NCBI GenBank assembly: GCA_963921335.3
Contig: CAWUFC020000001.1
Span: 2,442,122 to 2,506,121, forward strand
Source of the DNA: CAWUFC02 sp963921335
GTDB lineage: Bacteria; Pseudomonadota; Gammaproteobacteria; Pseudomonadales; Halieaceae
Length of the DNA: 64,000 bases
Direction: 5' to 3'
A model generated the notes under the pieces. It did no database searches, was not told the origin of the DNA, and saw only the letters and a list, made by a program, of their open reading frames with translations. Shown here piece by piece: positions 42,811-51,097 of the stretch. Within the stretch, counting starts at the first letter, position 1, and each line of letters begins with the position of its first letter. The translations under genes were made by a program, and so were the position numbers.

Positions 42811-42886
42811 TGGCGTCCCCTAGGGGGTTCGAACCCCTGTTACTGCCGTGAAAGGGCGGTGTCCTAGGCCACTAGACGAAGGGGAC
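42811..42886 (-). tRNA. tRNA-Glu (TTC)
   Basis: A 76-nt cloverleaf with CCA. The acceptor GTCCCCT pairs with AGGGGAC, the anticodon loop is CTTTCAC (anticodon TTC), and the T arm is CAGGG-GTTCGAA-CCCCC-like. It is probably the first tRNA of the transcript that continues through tRNA-Gly. Confidence 0.97.
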
Positions 42887-42971
42887 GCATAGCTCTCACT
42901 CGAGAGGCGCGCATAATAGGCATCTCCCGGGAAAACGTCAACCCCAAACGCGCTCAAAATCGAAGGAATTA

Positions 42972-43352
42972 CTATTGTAATTTCAACAGGTTGGCGCGAA
43001 CTCCGTGATAATCCAACAAGTCGCCATTGGCGGCAGCGTCCAAACGCTGCTCATCAAGGTTCTGATACAGCGCTATTTCTTCATCCGGCATCAAATGCAG
43101 GCAGTCGCCTCCGAAAAACCACAGTAATTCACGCGGAAATAAAGGAGCCAACTGCGGGCAACTGCTGAATAGCCTGTGCACGAGTGGGCCGGCCTGTTCA
43201 TACATGTCAGGTAATTCCGCCAGCGTGTCAAAGGCGCTGCTCAGCTCGCGCAGAGGATCGCCGTCCGAGCAGCTCTCAGCTTCCTTTGCCAACATGGTGT
43301 TAAAGTTGCCGAGCATGCCCAGGCAATGTTGTCGGTACTGGTCATCATTCAT
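42972..43352 (-). CDS. PA2817-like conserved hypothetical protein
   Basis: A 126 aa acidic helical protein that I recognise as similar to the Pseudomonas PA2817 family (ELPDMYEQAGPLVHRLFSSCPQLAPLFPRELLWFFGGDCLHLMPDEEI). No function is known. It is divergent from the ABC exporter genes, with about 50 nt between them. Confidence 0.8.
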   Translation of the reverse strand: MNDDQYRQHCLGMLGNFNTMLAKEAESCSDGDPLRELSSAFDTLAELPDMYEQAGPLVHRLFSSCPQLAPLFPRELLWFFGGDCLHLMPDEEIALYQNLDEQRLDAAANGDLLDYHGVRANLLKLQ

Positions 43353-43401
43353 GCTTCATATACAATAGCCGCCTTTTTCGTTGAATGTACAGGGGAAGTC
43401 G

Positions 43402-44337
43402 ATGACCCCGGCGTTAGCCATCAGAGACCTCAAGAAGGTATACGGCAATGGGGTAGAGGCCCTCAAGGGCATCAGTCTCGATGTGGAAGAGGGCGATTTT
43501 TTCGCGCTGCTCGGCCCCAATGGCGCGGGCAAGTCCACCACGATCGGCATTCTGTTCTCGCTGATTAATAAGTCATCCGGCTCTGTTGAGGTGTTCGGAA
43601 TCGATATCGACCAGGACTTCCCCCTGGCCAAGAAGCACATCGGCATCGTGCCGCAGGAATTCAACTTCAACATGTTTGAGAAGGTCATTGATATTGTGGT
43701 CACCCAGGGTGGCTACTATGGCCTTGAGCCTGAGCTGGCGCGCCAGCGTGCAGAAGAATATTTGCGCAAGCTGGGCCTTTGGGACAAGCGCAACGACCGC
43801 GCACGTGAGTTGTCTGGCGGCATGAAGCGCCGTCTGATGATAGCCCGGGCTCTGGTGCACGAACCCCGGCTACTGATTCTTGATGAGCCCACTGCTGGCG
43901 TCGATATCGAGATGCGCCGGTCGATGTGGGAGTTTATGCGTGAAATTAATGAAAACGGCACGACGATTATCCTGACCACCCATTACCTGGAAGAAGCAGA
44001 GATGCTGTGTCGCAATATCGCCATCATTGATCACGGCACGATTGTGCAGCACAGCAGCATGCGCGAGTTGCTGCAGCAGTTGCACACTGAAATGTTTATC
44101 CTCGATCTGCGCCAGGATCTGCCGGTAGATTTTGCCCTGGCAGAATTTCCGTTCGAAATAAAGGATGACCATACCCTGGAAGTGGTGGTGGACAAGGCCC
44201 AGGACATTAATAGCCTGTTTGCGGCGCTGTCGGCCCAGGGTGTGGAAATATCAAGTATGCGCAACAAAGCCAACCGACTCGAAGAGCTGTTCGTCAGTTT
44301 GTTGAGTGAGCCGGTCGCGGAGGCCGCGAATGAATAG
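43402..44337 (+). CDS. ABC exporter ATP-binding protein (YadG-like)
   Basis: A 311 aa ABC-2 type ATPase: Walker A LLGPNGAGKSTTIG, Q-loop VPQEFNFN, signature ELSGGMKRRLMIARAL and Walker B LLILDEPTAGVD, with TTHYLEEAEML. A C-terminal regulatory stretch follows. It resembles YadG, the partner of the YadH permease. ATG 43402 follows AGGGGAAG; an upstream TTG is not needed. It overlaps the permease start by 8 nt. Confidence 0.92.
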   Translation: MTPALAIRDLKKVYGNGVEALKGISLDVEEGDFFALLGPNGAGKSTTIGILFSLINKSSGSVEVFGIDIDQDFPLAKKHIGIVPQEFNFNMFEKVIDIVVTQGGYYGLEPELARQRAEEYLRKLGLWDKRNDRARELSGGMKRRLMIARALVHEPRLLILDEPTAGVDIEMRRSMWEFMREINENGTTIILTTHYLEEAEMLCRNIAIIDHGTIVQHSSMRELLQQLHTEMFILDLRQDLPVDFALAEFPFEIKDDHTLEVVVDKAQDINSLFAALSAQGVEISSMRNKANRLEELFVSLLSEPVAEAANE

Positions 44338-45102
44338 CTATGAGAAATGGGTGGCTTTTCGTACCATCCTGATCAAGGAGATTCGCCGCTACCTGCGCAT
44401 CTGGCCCCAGACCCTGTTGCCGCCTGCGATTACCATGACCCTGTACTTCGTCATTTTTGGCGCTTTGATTGGCTCTCGCATCGGTGAGATGGGTGGTTTC
44501 AGCTACATGCAGTTTGTGGTGCCTGGGCTGATCATGATGGCGGTGGTCACCAACTCCTATTCCAATGTGGTGTCCTCCTTTTTTGGCGCCAAGTTTAATC
44601 ACAGTGTTGAAGAACTGCTGGTTTCCCCGGTGCCGAACTGGATTATTCTGGCGGGCTACGTCGTCGGTGGCGCTAGCAGGGGCCTGTTGGTGGCCTTTAT
44701 TGTCACGGTGCTGTCGTTGTTCTTTGCCGATTTGCAGGTGCAAAACCTGGTGCTCACCCTGGCTATTATCTTTATGACTTCGGTGCTGTTTTGCCTGTTT
44801 GGCTTTATTAACGCTGTATTTGCCAACAACTTTGATGACATCTCTATTATTCCAACCTTCGTGCTGACCCCGCTGATCTACCTGGGGGCGTGTTTTACTC
44901 CATGGACCTGCTGCCCGAGTTTTGGGCCAACGTGTCCAAGCTGAATCCGCTGGTCTATGTCATCAATGGTTTCCGTTACGGTGTGCTGGGCGTCAGTGAC
45001 GTCGACGTTCGCTTTGCTTTCGGCATGATTGCCCTGTTCACAGTGGTTGCATTCCTTTACTGCATGCATCTGCTCAACACCGGCAAACGCCTGCGTCAGT
45101 AA
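44330..45102 (+). pseudogene. ABC exporter permease (YadH-like), frameshifted
   Basis: An ABC-2 permease paired with the upstream ATPase. Frame 1 (44330-44944) reads MNSYEKWVAFRTILIKEIRRYL...TFVLTPLIYLG and then falls out of homology (ACFTPWTCCPS). A second frame from about 44890 supplies the expected continuation VFYSMDLLPEFWANVSKLNPLVYVINGFRYGVLG...LRQ. The switch occurs at the G run 44884-44888: one extra G would restore LIYLGGVFYSMDLL. The combined 257 residues match a normal YadH length. It may be a real frameshift or a homopolymer error. The end overlaps queF. Confidence 0.88.
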
Positions 45103-45905
45103 TGGCAGAGATACCTCTCGGTAAGCAGTCACCACCGGCGGAGCATTATGCGCCTGAGCTGCTGTTTCCAATTGCCAGGGACGCAGGCCGCAGCGAATTG
45201 AAGCTGGGGCCAGAACTGCCATTCATGGGACAAGACGTATGGCATGCCTGGGAGATGTCCTGGCTGGGTGAGGACGGAACACCTGAAGTGGCGGTGGGTC
45301 GCTTTGCCTTTGATGCATCAGCGCCCAATATCGTTGAATCAAAGTCCTTCAAGCTGTACCTGAATTCGCTCTACCAGTCACACTTCGCCAGCCGCAAGGA
45401 ATTGCTCGTCACCTTGGCTGACGATCTCGAGCAGGCCACCGGTGCTCGCCCACAGGTCGATCTGTTCAAACTTGATGCTCAGGCACTTCAGCCATGCGCA
45501 CTACCGGGGCGATGCATTGATGCCGCGGGTGACGGGCACTTGCCGGCTTTCCCGGATAAACGTTTATTGCGTGCTGTAAAAGGAGAGGGTGGCGCATGGC
45601 ACAGCCACCTGCTGCGCTCATTGTGTCCGGTGACGGCGCAGCCAGACTGGGGCAGTGTGGTGATTGAGTGTGGTGGGGTTAATCTGGATGAAGCTGGCCT
45701 GCTCGCCTATCTGCTGGGCTTTCGCCAGAATCAGGAGTTTCATGAGCAGTGTGTCGAGCGCATCTTCTGCGATCTGATGGAAGCGTTGTCTCCCACTGAG
45801 CTGTCTGTACAGGCCTCGTATATGCGCCGGGGTGGTCTGGATATTAGCCCCTGGCGCAGTAATCACCGGGCGACGGCGCCGCTGCGACGCACATCGCGAC
45901 AGTAA
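45102..45905 (+). CDS. queF: NADPH-dependent 7-cyano-7-deazaguanine reductase QueF
   Basis: Reduces preQ0 to preQ1 in queuosine synthesis. The 267 aa two-domain form is like E. coli QueF (282 aa). The family motif ESKSFKLYLNS and the active-site cysteine and aspartate in SLCPVTAQPDWGSV are present, as is FHEQCVERIFCDLM...RRGGLDISPWRS. Its ATG overlaps the permease stop by 1 nt. folE, whose product starts the same pathway, lies at 29.6 kb. Confidence 0.94.
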   Translation: MAEIPLGKQSPPAEHYAPELLFPIARDAGRSELKLGPELPFMGQDVWHAWEMSWLGEDGTPEVAVGRFAFDASAPNIVESKSFKLYLNSLYQSHFASRKELLVTLADDLEQATGARPQVDLFKLDAQALQPCALPGRCIDAAGDGHLPAFPDKRLLRAVKGEGGAWHSHLLRSLCPVTAQPDWGSVVIECGGVNLDEAGLLAYLLGFRQNQEFHEQCVERIFCDLMEALSPTELSVQASYMRRGGLDISPWRSNHRATAPLRRTSRQ

Positions 45906-46070
45906 TCAGGCGCTTTTCTTCGAGCCGCGCAGGGTCTCTTCCCGCTCCATCTTAAGCGGGAAGCGAAGTTCTCTTGCCGCCATTTCGTCGTTGTTGGCTA
46001 CCGCCGCCACCAGCTTCTGTTTCAGGCTGGGTTCACGATGGGTGAACTCGTTTTCGTTCATCATCTGCAT
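45906..46070 (-). CDS. Small basic/acidic hypothetical protein
   Basis: A possible 54-residue protein (MQMMNENEFTHREPSL...LRFPLKMEREETLRGSKKSA). ATG 46070 has GAGGAAAA 6 nt upstream, a good ribosome site; a longer reading starts at 46094. It is hydrophilic and helical with no recognised family. It would abut the convergent queF stop. Evidence for coding is the ribosome site and balanced composition only. Confidence 0.45.
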   Translation of the reverse strand: MQMMNENEFTHREPSLKQKLVAAVANNDEMAARELRFPLKMEREETLRGSKKSA

Positions 46071-46259
46071 GCTTTTTCCTCGCCATTTGTTCATTGTTAG
46101 ACAGTTTCCTACAACACTGTTTTACATGTGGTGTATTAAACTGCCGTGCTTGCTGTAACCACATGGCCGGCGGCGTCACGGGCATGGCATGATGCGCCAA
46201 GCTTGTGCCCGTCAGCGCTGGTAACTGAAGGCGGTTGTGGTATGATGCGCGCCGCGCCG

Positions 46260-46349
<90 letters not shown>

Positions 46350-46352
46350 TTA

Positions 46353-46465
46353 TGGTGGCCCTTGTGGTCCCCCCGCAACGATAGGTAGCGAACCCCGCCA
46401 GGCCCGGAAGGGAGCAACGGTAGTTACTGTTTCGTGTGCCGGGGTGTGGCTGCTTGGGCCGCCTC
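46353..46465 (+). ncRNA. ffs: Signal recognition particle 4.5S RNA
   Basis: RNA of the signal recognition particle; it binds Ffh and targets membrane proteins. The conserved tip CAGGCCCGGAAGGGAGCA (46399-46416) carries the GGAA tetraloop and the symmetric and asymmetric internal loops. The ends GGTGGCCC and GGGCCGCC pair in a long hairpin of about 113 nt. It is directly downstream of tRNA-Ser and upstream of dnaX, an order known in pseudomonads. The exact ends are estimated. Confidence 0.9.
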
Positions 46466-46554
46466 CTATCTCTATTTCCTACTCCTGTGCCCCCAGCTGT
46501 TGTATTCTTACTCCCTGACGTCCATATAACTAACAACAGCAAGAAAGATTCCAT

Positions 46555-48336
46555 ATGTCATATCAGGTTCTGGCCCGTAAATGGCGCCCCCGGGTGTTCA
46601 AGGAAATGGTGGGTCAGGAACATGTTCTGCAGGCATTGATCAATGCGCTGGACCATGATCGCCTGCATCACGCCTATCTGTTTACCGGTACCCGTGGTGT
46701 CGGTAAAACGACCGTTGCGCGTATTCTCGCCAAGTGCCTGAACTGCGAGCAGGGTGTCAGCTCCCAACCCTGCGGCGAGTGCGCTTCCTGTCTTGAGATT
46801 GCCGAAAACCGCTGTGTGGACCTGTTAGAAGTGGATGCCGCTTCGCAGACCAAGGTTGAGCACACTCGCGAGCTGCTGGAGAACGTACCCTACGCGCCAA
46901 CCCGCTGTCGCTACAAGGTCTACCTCATCGACGAAGTGCACATGCTCTCCACCCATAGCTTTAACGCTTTGCTCAAAACCCTGGAAGAGCCACCGCCACA
47001 TGTGAAATTCCTGTTGGCAACCACCGATCCCCAGAAACTTCCGGCAACCGTGCTGTCCCGTTGCCTGCAATTCAATTTGAAGAACATGACGCCTGAGCTG
47101 GTGATGGGGCATCTGCAACATATTCTTGAGCAGGAATCCATCAGCAGTGAAGAGCCGGCATTGTGGCTGCTGGCTCGAGCCGCCAATGGCAGTATGCGTG
47201 ATGCTCTCAGCCTGACCGATCAGGCCATTGCGTTTGGCTCCGGCCAGCTCAATGAGGCAGACGTGCGCAATATGCTGGGTACGGTTGATCTCGGGTTTGT
47301 CTATCAGCTGGTGCAGGCCGTGTTGGCCCAGGATCCGGCTGCGGCACTGGCGGTTGTGGCACAACTCTCAGAACATGCCCCTGATTATGCAGGCACCCTG
47401 CAAGAGATGATTGCCCTGCTGCACCGGGTGGCGGTGGCCCAGGCGGTACCCACAGCCATCGACAACAGCTGGGGCGATGCCGAGCGTGTGGCCGAGCTGG
47501 CGGGGCAGGCGACCGCAGAGGATATCCAGCTGTTTTACCAGATGGCGCTCACCGGTAAGCGAGATATCACCCTGTCCGGCGATTTACGCAGCGGGCTGGA
47601 AATGGTGCTGCTGCGCATGATTGCCTTTCGGCCGGCTCTTGTGGTCGATGAGAGTCTGAGTGGTGCTGAACTGGAGCCGGCAGCCGCGGAGGCGGCTGCT
47701 CCTGTAAAAAAGCCTGAACCCGTGGTGGCGGCACCACCGGTGTCTCCGCCTCCTGAACCTACAAAGCCGATGCCGGAGCCGGAGGTATATTCCGCGCCAG
47801 AACCTGTTCCCGAACCGAAGCCAGAGCTGACATCGCAAGCGCTTGTTGAGCGGGCGGAGGTAATTCCTGCAGAGCGTGGCGCACCGCAGGCATCGACTGC
47901 AACGGTTGTAACAGCGACACCGGCTTCCGGTGAGCCCGGGCAGGTGCCCCTGGAGCCCGCCCGCTGGGCGGACCTATTGGAAGCGTTGTCTCTGGGCGGG
48001 CTGGTTTACAACGTGGCGTCCCATGCCGAGTTGCGGCAGGTTGAAGGGGATAAACTGTATTTTGTGCTGGATGAGGCCAACGCCTCCCTGTACAGCGAGG
48101 CCCACGCCGACAAAATAGGGCAGGCGGTGTCGGAGTATATGGGTCGCAGTTTGCAGGTGCATCTGGAAATCGGCGTGCCAAGGTTTGAAACACCAGCGGG
48201 CCGCGCCCAGCGTCTCCTGGATGAGCGCCAGCAACAGGCGGTAAGCGCGATAGAGCAGGATCCTCGCGTGCAATTATTGATGGACAAGTTTGGAGGAACC
48301 CTCGAGGAGGGTTCCATCACACCGGTTAAACACTGA
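46555..48336 (+). CDS. dnaX: DNA polymerase III subunits tau/gamma
   Basis: Clamp-loader ATPase subunit of the replicase, 593 aa (tau). It has Walker A GTRGVGKTT (about 45), zinc ligands CLNCEQ...PCGECASC, the DEVH box and the arginine finger SRC in LSRCLQF. A Pro/Ala/Glu-rich linker occupies about 375-470. The C-terminal domain binds DnaE/DnaB in the family. An in-frame A AAA AAG slippery site at 47706-47712 should give a gamma form of 387 residues. The ribosome site before ATG 46555 is weak (AAGAAAG-like). Confidence 0.96.
   Translation: MSYQVLARKWRPRVFKEMVGQEHVLQALINALDHDRLHHAYLFTGTRGVGKTTVARILAKCLNCEQGVSSQPCGECASCLEIAENRCVDLLEVDAASQTKVEHTRELLENVPYAPTRCRYKVYLIDEVHMLSTHSFNALLKTLEEPPPHVKFLLATTDPQKLPATVLSRCLQFNLKNMTPELVMGHLQHILEQESISSEEPALWLLARAANGSMRDALSLTDQAIAFGSGQLNEADVRNMLGTVDLGFVYQLVQAVLAQDPAAALAVVAQLSEHAPDYAGTLQEMIALLHRVAVAQAVPTAIDNSWGDAERVAELAGQATAEDIQLFYQMALTGKRDITLSGDLRSGLEMVLLRMIAFRPALVVDESLSGAELEPAAAEAAAPVKKPEPVVAAPPVSPPPEPTKPMPEPEVYSAPEPVPEPKPELTSQALVERAEVIPAERGAPQASTATVVTATPASGEPGQVPLEPARWADLLEALSLGGLVYNVASHAELRQVEGDKLYFVLDEANASLYSEAHADKIGQAVSEYMGRSLQVHLEIGVPRFETPAGRAQRLLDERQQQAVSAIEQDPRVQLLMDKFGGTLEEGSITPVKH
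47688..47737 (+). promoter_or_regulatory. Programmed -1 frameshift signal in dnaX
   Basis: The signal has three parts: GGAGG (47688-47692, Shine-Dalgarno-like), the heptamer A AAA AAG (47706-47712, in the correct frame), and a stem GTGGTG-GCGG-CACCAC (47722-47737). After a -1 slip the ribosome reads GCC then TGA (47715-47717), ending a short gamma protein. E. coli dnaX has the same parts in the same order. Confidence 0.8.
48295..48315 (+). other. Perfect hairpin in the dnaX 3' end
   Basis: GGAACCCTC (48295-48303) and GAGGGTTCC (48307-48315) form a 9-bp stem with a 3-nt GAG loop, inside the last codons of dnaX and 29 nt before ebfC. There is no T run, so it is probably not a terminator. It may adjust ebfC translation or RNA stability. 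Confidence 0.6.
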
Positions 48337-48344
48337 GGTGACAT

Positions 48345-48668
48345 GTGAAAGGCAGTATTAATGACTTGATGAAGCAGGCGCAGCAGGTTCAGGAGAACAT
48401 GCAGAAGGCCCAGGAGGAACTCGCAAATAGCGAGCACCAGGGGCAGGCTGGCGCTGGCATGGTAACGGTTGTGATGACCGGTCGCTACGATGTGCGTAGT
48501 GTGAGTATCGACGATGCAGTGCTGCAGGAAGACAAATCGCTGTTGGAAGATCTGTTGGCTGCGGCGGTCAACGACGCTGTAAAAAAAGTCGAGGCGCACA
48601 GCCAGCAGGCGATGTCAGGTTTAGCAGCCGGCTTCAAAATGCCCGACGGTTTCAAGATGCCTTTCTAG
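48345..48668 (+). CDS. ebfC: YbaB/EbfC nucleoid-associated protein
   Basis: A small DNA-binding protein of 107 aa that forms dimers; the family is helical at the N-terminus (DLMKQAQQVQENMQKAQEEL) with a central sheet (VTVVMTGRYDVRSVSID). Its place between dnaX and recR is highly conserved in bacteria. It starts with GTG 48345 after GAGGTGAC; the ATG at 48343 is in another frame and meets TGA at once. recR follows after 9 nt. Confidence 0.93.
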   Translation: MKGSINDLMKQAQQVQENMQKAQEELANSEHQGQAGAGMVTVVMTGRYDVRSVSIDDAVLQEDKSLLEDLLAAAVNDAVKKVEAHSQQAMSGLAAGFKMPDGFKMPF

Positions 48669-48677
48669 GTGCCCTGA

Positions 48678-49283
48678 GTGAGTTTTTCAGCTTCTATTCA
48701 GAAATTGGTCGATGCACTGCGTTGCCTACCGGGGGTCGGTCCAAAGTCGGCTCAGCGCATGGCCCTGCATTTACTTGAGCGCGAACGTGATGCTGCGCTG
48801 GTGCTGGCAGAGGCGCTAGAACAGGCCATGTCCAAAGTGCACCACTGCAAACAGTGTCGCAATTTCAGCGAAGAAGAGTTGTGTAACATCTGCAGCGACC
48901 TGCGCCGCGAGCAGACTGCCATTTGTGTGGTGGAGTCGCCGGCGGACGTAGTCGCAATTGAACAAAGTGCCAGCTATCGCGGCCGCTATTTTGTCTTGAT
49001 GGGTCATTTGTCGCCGATTGACGGCATCGGTCCGGAAGAGATTGGCCTCAACTTATTGCAGGAACAGATACAGTCTCAGCCCGTGGAAGAGGTGATACTC
49101 GCCACTAATCCGACCGTGGAGGGCGAGGCTACCGCCTACTACATTACTGAAATGATGCAGAAGGCCAACATTAAAGTATCGAGAATCGCTCATGGTGTGC
49201 CCCTGGGTGGCGAGCTTGAATACGTGGATGGCTCCACACTCGCCCACGCCTTGAGTGGCCGCAGGGTGCTGGTCAAGGAATGA
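48678..49283 (+). CDS. recR: Recombination protein RecR
   Basis: Acts with RecF/RecO to load RecA at gaps. The 201 aa protein has the N-terminal helix-hairpin-helix (LRCLPGVGPKSAQRMALHLL) and four zinc cysteines (CKQCRNFSEEELCNIC). The Toprim domain (VVESPADVVAIEQ ... ATNPTVEGEATAYYI) and GVPLGGELEYVD complete the fold. It starts with GTG and overlaps rnd by 4 nt. Confidence 0.96.
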   Translation: MSFSASIQKLVDALRCLPGVGPKSAQRMALHLLERERDAALVLAEALEQAMSKVHHCKQCRNFSEEELCNICSDLRREQTAICVVESPADVVAIEQSASYRGRYFVLMGHLSPIDGIGPEEIGLNLLQEQIQSQPVEEVILATNPTVEGEATAYYITEMMQKANIKVSRIAHGVPLGGELEYVDGSTLAHALSGRRVLVKE

Positions 49284-50401
49284 GTTATCAAGTGATTACC
49301 GACAGCGCAGAGCTGGCGGCACTGCTTGCCGACAAAAGCGCGTCGAAGCTGGTGGCGGTCGATACAGAGTTCATGCGCCGCAATACCTTTTTTCCGCAGG
49401 CGGCATTGATTCAGCTGTGTTTTGACGATGATGCCCAGCCGATCCTGATCGATCCATTATCCTGTGACGAGCTGTCGCCGCTGAAGGCGCTGTTCACTAA
49501 TCCTGATGTGGTCAAAGTGCTACATGCGCCCGGTGAAGACCTTGAAGTGTTCGCGCAACTGCTTGGCGTTCAGCCGCAGCCGATGTTTGATACCCAGCGA
49601 GCGGCGGCCTACCTCGATATGGGGTTTGGTCTGGGTTATCGCGCCCTGGTGGAACTGATGACTGGTGTGGTGGTGCCCAAGGATGAGACCCGTTCAGACT
49701 GGCTGCAGCGGCCGCTGACTGACGCACAGCTGGCCTACGCTGCCCAGGATGTTGTGCACCTGCCTGATATTTACCGGCGACTGCGGGATGACCTGATTGC
49801 AAAAGGCGCGCTGGAGCGTTTGCAGGAAGATTGCCACTGGGCCGTTACCGAGGCGGGGCAGACGCCCGCTCCCGGAATTGGTCGTATCAAGTCTGCATGG
49901 AAGTTGAATCCCCGACAGCTGGCACTGCTGCAGCGTATTTGTGAATGGCGTGAGGATCGCGCCAGACGTAGTGATAAGCCACGCCCCTGGATACTGTCCG
50001 ACAATCTTTGTTTTCAGCTTGCACAACAGTCACCGACGACCGAGGCGGCCCTGAGCAAACTGCCGGATATGCCGCCGGCGGTAGTCCGCAAGCAGGGCGA
50101 GGTATTGTTGCGGTTGGTCGCAGAGGTGTCTGACATGGATGAATCAGATTTGCCGGCGAGACTGCCTTCGCCCCTGCAGCCTGCCCAGCGTGATCAGCTT
50201 AAAAAACTCAAGCTGGCTGCACGGGAGATGGCTGAGAGCTGGCACATGGCCCCGGAGCTGATTCTGCCTTCGAAGGACTACGAACTTATAGTGCGACTCA
50301 TCAATAATGAAGACATTGAGCGCCCCGGCCTCTGGCGTGGCTGGCGCGGGCGCGAGGTGGTCGATGTCTTGTTGGAGCAGTTTCGGGAGAGCTCGCTATG
50401 A
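49280..50401 (+). CDS. rnd: Ribonuclease D
   Basis: A 3'-5' exoribonuclease in tRNA 3' maturation, 373 aa. The DEDDy residues are visible in VAVDTEFMRRNTF, VLHAPGEDLEVF and YAAQDVVHL, followed by HRDC domains (PRQLALLQRICEWREDRARRSDKP). It overlaps recR and the YcgL gene by 4 nt each, part of a compact RNA/DNA-processing operon. Confidence 0.95.
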   Translation: MSYQVITDSAELAALLADKSASKLVAVDTEFMRRNTFFPQAALIQLCFDDDAQPILIDPLSCDELSPLKALFTNPDVVKVLHAPGEDLEVFAQLLGVQPQPMFDTQRAAAYLDMGFGLGYRALVELMTGVVVPKDETRSDWLQRPLTDAQLAYAAQDVVHLPDIYRRLRDDLIAKGALERLQEDCHWAVTEAGQTPAPGIGRIKSAWKLNPRQLALLQRICEWREDRARRSDKPRPWILSDNLCFQLAQQSPTTEAALSKLPDMPPAVVRKQGEVLLRLVAEVSDMDESDLPARLPSPLQPAQRDQLKKLKLAAREMAESWHMAPELILPSKDYELIVRLINNEDIERPGLWRGWRGREVVDVLLEQFRESSL

Positions 50402-50661
50402 TGTTGTGCCAGGTTTTTAAAGGTGCTCGCAAAGCGGATACCTATCTGTATGTGGCCCAGGACGAAGGTCTGGAGCGCGTGCCTGAAGCCCTGCTCAAGC
50501 AGATGGGTGAGTTGAGTTCCGTGATGCTGTTGAAACTGAGTGCAGAACGGAAGCTGGCGAGGGTTGAGGCTGCTGATGTGCTGGCTGCCATCGAAGAGCA
50601 GGGTTACTACCTGCAGATGCCACCCCCGCCGGTGCCGTCGCGAGATCAAAACAGTGGCTGA
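50398..50661 (+). CDS. YcgL-domain protein
   Basis: An 87 aa protein with the YcgL fold features CQVFKGARKADTYLYV and VPEALLKQMGELSSVMLLKL. Function is unknown; the fold is small alpha/beta. ATG 50398 or 50401 may be used, both overlapping rnd. The next gene (YcgN) starts 8 nt before its end. rnd-ycgL-ycgN is a conserved order in pseudomonads as I recall. Confidence 0.9.
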   Translation: MMLCQVFKGARKADTYLYVAQDEGLERVPEALLKQMGELSSVMLLKLSAERKLARVEAADVLAAIEEQGYYLQMPPPPVPSRDQNSG

Positions 50662-51094
50662 GGCTTTTTGGCGGCACAAATCGCTGGCCGATATGAGCAG
50701 GAAAGAATGGGAATCACTTTGCGACGGTTGTGCCAAGTGTTGCCTGCATAAGCTTGAGGACGAAGACAGCGGAGAGGTCTTCTATACCAAGGTGCGCTGC
50801 CGCTATCTCAACGAATCGAGCTGCCGCTGCAGCGACTATGACAACCGCTCAGTACTGATGCCCCACTGTGTTCAGCTGGATCAAAACAATGTTCACGCTT
50901 TTGATTGGTTGCCCTCGACTTGCGCCTACCGTTTGTTGGCAGAAGGGGGGGATTTGCCGTCCTGGCACTACCTGGTGTGCGGCGACAGGGAGGCGGTACA
51001 TGAACAGGGCGTCTCGATTCGTGGCCGGGCGATATCGGATGAATTTGTGCATCCCGACGGGTACGATGAACATATTATTCAGTGGGTTGAGTAA
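50654..51094 (+). CDS. YcgN-family cysteine-cluster protein
   Basis: A 146 aa protein of the YcgN/YkgJ zinc- or iron-chelating group. It has the CDGCAKCCLHKLEDEDSG cysteine cluster and RYLNESSCRCSDYDNRSVLMPHCVQL. The rest, WLPSTCAYRLLAEGGDLPSWHYL, is also conserved. The metal and function are not known. GTG 50654 fits the length of E. coli YcgN; longer upstream readings are YcgL in another frame. It overlaps ycgL by 8 nt. Confidence 0.88.
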   Translation: MAEAFWRHKSLADMSRKEWESLCDGCAKCCLHKLEDEDSGEVFYTKVRCRYLNESSCRCSDYDNRSVLMPHCVQLDQNNVHAFDWLPSTCAYRLLAEGGDLPSWHYLVCGDREAVHEQGVSIRGRAISDEFVHPDGYDEHIIQWVE

Positions 51095-51097
51095 CAC

